Source: Triops longicaudatus (Eukaryota; Arthropoda; Branchiopoda; Notostraca; Triopsidae). Taken from it: a stretch of DNA of 64,000 nt. Below, piece after piece: positions 60,562-64,000 of this stretch. A program made the translations under genes and the position numbers. The stretch is from the NCBI GenBank assembly GCA_022885665.1, contig JAGQDJ010000161.1, positions 61,670 through 125,669 of the forward strand, written 5' to 3'. The stretch's first letter is position 1; every line of letters begins with the position of its first letter. Below the pieces are notes generated by a model. That model made no database searches. It saw only the letters and a list, made by a program, of their open reading frames with translations, and was not told where the DNA came from.

Positions 60562-62386
60562 TTTTTAGAAAATCAATTTCCGTGATTTTCTTCGACAAGC
60601 ACTTGCTGCAAAGAAAGACATATCTCCACTGAAGATAGACGTTTGGATCAGGATTTCCTATAACGAGTTGCTGAGTTATCTTGCGACGAGAGATTCTGAG
60701 ATAAGGATTATTTAAATAAGATAATATAATACTTGCGTGTACTAAAAGTATTTAAGAAAAACTGAGGGCAAAAGATAGAGGGAAGGTTAAGGTAAACGAA
60801 TGAGGAGAGAAAAAGATAAACTCACCTTCCTGGTAAAGGTTTATTGGACGATTTTCGCCAAAAAGTTTTCGTGTCCATAACCAAGGGCATTTTCTGCTAT
60901 AATTTACAGGATTTTGCTCAGTGCAGCTAACGCCACAGGTGTCAATCTGAAGAATGGAGGATTTAATACATTTACCTGACTTATTTAACGCAAAACAATA
61001 AATACCACTGAGTTAGATGTGGACTAAACAAGGGAGGAAGGAAAGGGCGCGTTGTGGAAGAAAACAATGTTTGAACGTAGTTTAAACGAGATTTGGAATA
61101 ATAACGGATTTTTAAAATAAAATACTTGATAATGATTTAATCGGAACAACGTGAAAGTGTAAAAACCGTATAGCTTTTTTAGGAAAAAAATATTTAAACG
61201 TACAAATTTTTGTAAACCCGTTATTTCCGTGCCATATCACCAACAAAACAAATATATATGCCATCTATGGATTCGGGCTTACAATGTGTAGACAAGCCCT
61301 TAGGGCGAGAGCAAAATCCTTCGAGCCTGACTGTGGCGTCACCTACTTGCGTGCGGATTATGAATGGGATAAGATCATGGAGAATTTGCGGAAGAACGTG
61401 AGAATTCTGGTGATTTCCTTATAAGCACTGGTTATTAAAGACGCAAAAGGTCGTATTACCCAGGTTTTGCGAATTCGGGTGTCGTAGGGAATATTTTCTA
61501 GACCGAAATACGTAATTTCGAGGTGTTTCGTAAATCCCGTTTGCGTTTATAGTAGGCCTGCTATACTTCTGTACAGCCTGAAGTTTCATACTGTAGCGCC
61601 TCGCCCAACAAGGTAAAGGACATGACAGTTAGTTACATTAGTTTGTATTTGAATAAATTCACGTTATTATAGCAAGTATAGCAGGAGTATTTTTTGTCCT
61701 CGATAACGCAATCAACGCTCGCTTGATATTATAAGCGAACATATATCATACGTTGATTGTACTTCAATACAGTAGGTATCGAGTGTCATAAGACTGAAGA
61801 GATAGGAAGTGCGAAGTAATAACTTCTAAGCATAAATAGCCATAAAGCTGTCGTATAAACTACACAGTAAAAAATAAATAAATAAATGGTAAGTAAAATA
61901 TGTTATTGGAAGTGTGAAGCCTAAGAGTTTATTATAACGAGCCTTCTTGAATGAAAAGGAGCTTGGTTTGTACGGAGTTCGTCACATTTAGCACTTTTTA
62001 TACTTCTTTTATTTGATCAACATTATAGACAACTCCTGCATTATACATGGTCCGTTCTAGAAGGTTCGTAATAGCGAGTTTCCATGGCATATTTTGATGC
62101 TAAAATTCCTTAGATTTTCTTCGAAATGGAACGCCCTCAGCACAAAATTGGAATCAGCTAGTGTAGTTGAAGCGTCCACTTTTTACCACGTGCCAAAATA
62201 TTTTTTTCTTTAAATATGTACGACGTGAAATAAGGACGAAAAACAGAATTCGAAACAAGTCTTATATTTCCACTCGTGCTGTATTGAAACTTAAATCTTG
62301 CGTAATTCCTCAGTCCAAACTTTTGCACGCATTCTTTCGAAAAACTCGACATCTTTTCTTTTCTCTTATAGTACGAAAAACACCCC
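60562..62386. other. Spacer between RPN2 and TBC1D22
   Basis: It holds the RPN2 3' UTR (right) and the TBC1D22 promoter (left). I see no exon or RNA gene. (TAAA)n occurs near 61874. Confidence 0.5.
62008..62013 (-). terminator. Possible polyadenylation signal of RPN2 (AATAAA)
   Basis: AATAAA on minus lies ~375 nt past the RPN2 stop. It is a candidate only; nearer variants are not excluded. Confidence 0.35.
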
Positions 62387-63872
62387 TCATTTCTTCTGGC
62401 TCTTGGCCGCCATCTGAGCCAGCATGCGGTTTCCTGTGATAAATGTAATGGCTCCTAACACCGTTAGGTACTTCAATGTGGTGAACATGTCCAGCTTAAG
62501 CCAGAAGCAAACAAACAAAGCGAAAATTCCTGAAAAAAAGAAAGAAAGACAAATTATTACAAAATATTACTTTTCAAAAATACGGTATTTTTTACCTCCC
62601 AAACTAACATGGAATCCCAATGCACTGGCAGAAAGTGGGAAGTTGGATACATTGACTCCCAACTTGATCCACTAAAACAAGAAAAAAATCATTTTATAAC
62701 TCATTTCGATTCGGTAACTAATTACTCAGTCCAGTAGTTCTGACAATTATCGTTACAAAGTAAAAATATACCATAAAAATAATGCACAGAAAATCGTAGA
62801 AAATTCATAGAAATAAAAAATACATAAAACAAAAACAACTAAATAAATAAAAATGGACAAATGAAATATCCTAAAAACAAAATTCTCACAAATAATGAGC
62901 TAAAATTTAAAAATAGTGAATGAAAGAATACACTAAATAAAAATATTTGGGCTTAGAGAGAACAAGTAAACGCGAATAGTGCCAATTGAAAAGAAAATAG
63001 AGCACACGCAAGTAAAATAAATAAAATCCGTTTAAAAATCATCCAAAATAAAACGAGACAACGCTTGTAACTTACCAATGCGAGCAAAAGCACGAAAGGA
63101 ACGATTGCCAACAGCGTAAACGTGTTGGAAACGATGGAAGGAGGACGAACTTCGGGTTCACGGAACATGTGCTAAAATAAGAAACATTAAAACAAAATCA
63201 TTTTTTTCTAAGATTTCAAAGTACCTTAATCTCCGGCTTAGGTTGGTACATGGCCTGAGCGTCTTTAGGCTTGACTGCCGTCTGCGCGAAAGTGAGTTTT
63301 ACGTCGGCCACGGTCCACACAAACGGATTGCTGATGACAGCGTCACCAATAATGACGTCCAAGTTGTACAAACCGGACAACGACGCAAATTCCTTTGCTT
63401 TGGCGTTAACCTCCTACAAAATAAAGAGTCAATTAATTTAGTTTATTGTGAAAATTGTTAGCAGCTGCTTTATTTAAAAAAATTAACAAAGCACTAACAA
63501 AAATTCCTAAAATACAGTAAATATATTAAATAAATTGTTTATTTGTTACATTACGCTATTCTTCACAGAAAATACATAAATTAAACGAAATGGAGAAAAC
63601 GCACCGAAGTAAAAGTTAAGAAATTGCTAATTAAATCTTAAAATGCAAATTAGTCTGGCGAAATTACCAGATCAAACTTATAAACGTCGTTGGTGTCTGG
63701 TTCGGCCACGAAAACGATTTCTTGCTTGGTCTCAGCATGTGTCAGCTTGACAAACGCTTGATGTACCGTCATCAAGTCCCCACTGCGCTGATCCTTCAAC
63801 AAGAAACGCAAAGTCACCTTCTGTTGGAAGTCGACTTCCAAGGTGGAGCCCAATTTCGATGGATAAGACACT
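62387..63872 (-). CDS. RPN2: Ribophorin II (oligosaccharyltransferase subunit), C-terminal part
   Basis: Five 3' exons encode the last 235 residues: 63668-63872, 63225-63413, 63076-63171, 62596-62671, 62387-62529. The first shown begins in mid-codon, and the 5' exons lie beyond the window. Visible features are a beta-rich lumenal part (QKVTLRFLLKDQRSG, VHQAFVKLTH), HMFREPEVRPPSIVSNTFTL, then three membrane segments, and a short basic tail AKSQKK with a KKxx-like lysine pattern expected for ER retention. This layout is that of RPN2/Swp1 of the N-glycosylation complex in the ER membrane. Phases fit at every join; one intron is only 53 nt. Human RPN2 is 631 aa, so roughly 60% is outside. Confidence 0.95.
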
Positions 63873-63909
63873 CTAAAATAAACAGAACAATTTTAAGCCG
63901 ATGAAGACC

Positions 63910-63960
63910 AATAATTCAATTCAATTATTATTCAATAATTCAATTCAATAAATTCAACTA
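63910..63960. repeat. ATTCAATTCAATT short tandem repeat
   Basis: Five-base AATTC words in imperfect tandem inside an RPN2 intron. Confidence 0.7.
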
Positions 63961-64000
63961 CGAAAGAAAAAGGATTTTAAAAATTGCTCGTTGCGTTATA

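Overview
The window looks like nuclear DNA of an arthropod. Three things point there: an intact seven-membrane-segment gustatory-receptor-type protein ending in the TYhhhhhQ signature, conserved eukaryotic genes split by GT-AG introns of about 50-400 nt, and many pogo/Tigger-type inverted-repeat elements. I cannot name the species or order. The DNA is AT-rich with a few GC-rich islands. There is one ambiguous base (N at 5670), so this is an assembled genome.

The coding part fills the right quarter. Four genes lie head to tail on the minus strand: NDC1 (46434-52699, transmembrane nucleoporin, 10 modelled exons), a single-exon gustatory receptor (55513-56958), TBC1D22 (57624-60561, Rab GTPase-activating protein, 6 exons, complete at 541 aa), and the 3' five exons of RPN2 (62387-63872, oligosaccharyltransferase subunit ribophorin II, continuing beyond the window). 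I rebuilt exon borders by matching splice sites, reading phase and family similarity. The genes have unrelated jobs (nuclear pore, chemosensation, Rab/Golgi traffic, ER N-glycosylation), so this is a neighbourhood and not an operon.

The left 46 kb has no gene I can recognise. It holds several families of short, diverged repeats in clusters, each with its own consensus: a ~50-nt hairpin unit TAAGGCG...CGCCTTA (4.1-15.2 kb), a GC-rich GGCCGAGCG...CCCCGGC unit (5.1, 20.4 and 22.1 kb), CCTCCCTTATCCGATA (18.1 and 24.4-25.1 kb), TTAGGTTAAC (26.7-28.2 kb), TGTCCATAAAAAAGT (32.7-33.4 kb) and CTCTTACATCCGGG (34.1-34.6 and 38.2-38.7 kb). Small inverted-repeat elements starting CAGTA or CAGTC lie at 8.4, 14.8, 36.7 and 36.9 kb. 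Several close matches to the CTCF core motif are present, three of them within 340 bp near 4 kb.

Two structural observations join the halves. A 1,225-bp Tigger-like element with perfect 19-bp ends and a TA duplication sits inside the last NDC1 intron; without it that intron would be 107 nt. Two diverged copies of a ~0.85-0.95 kb repeat lie in opposite orientation on either side of NDC1 (43.2-44.1 and 54.0-54.9 kb).
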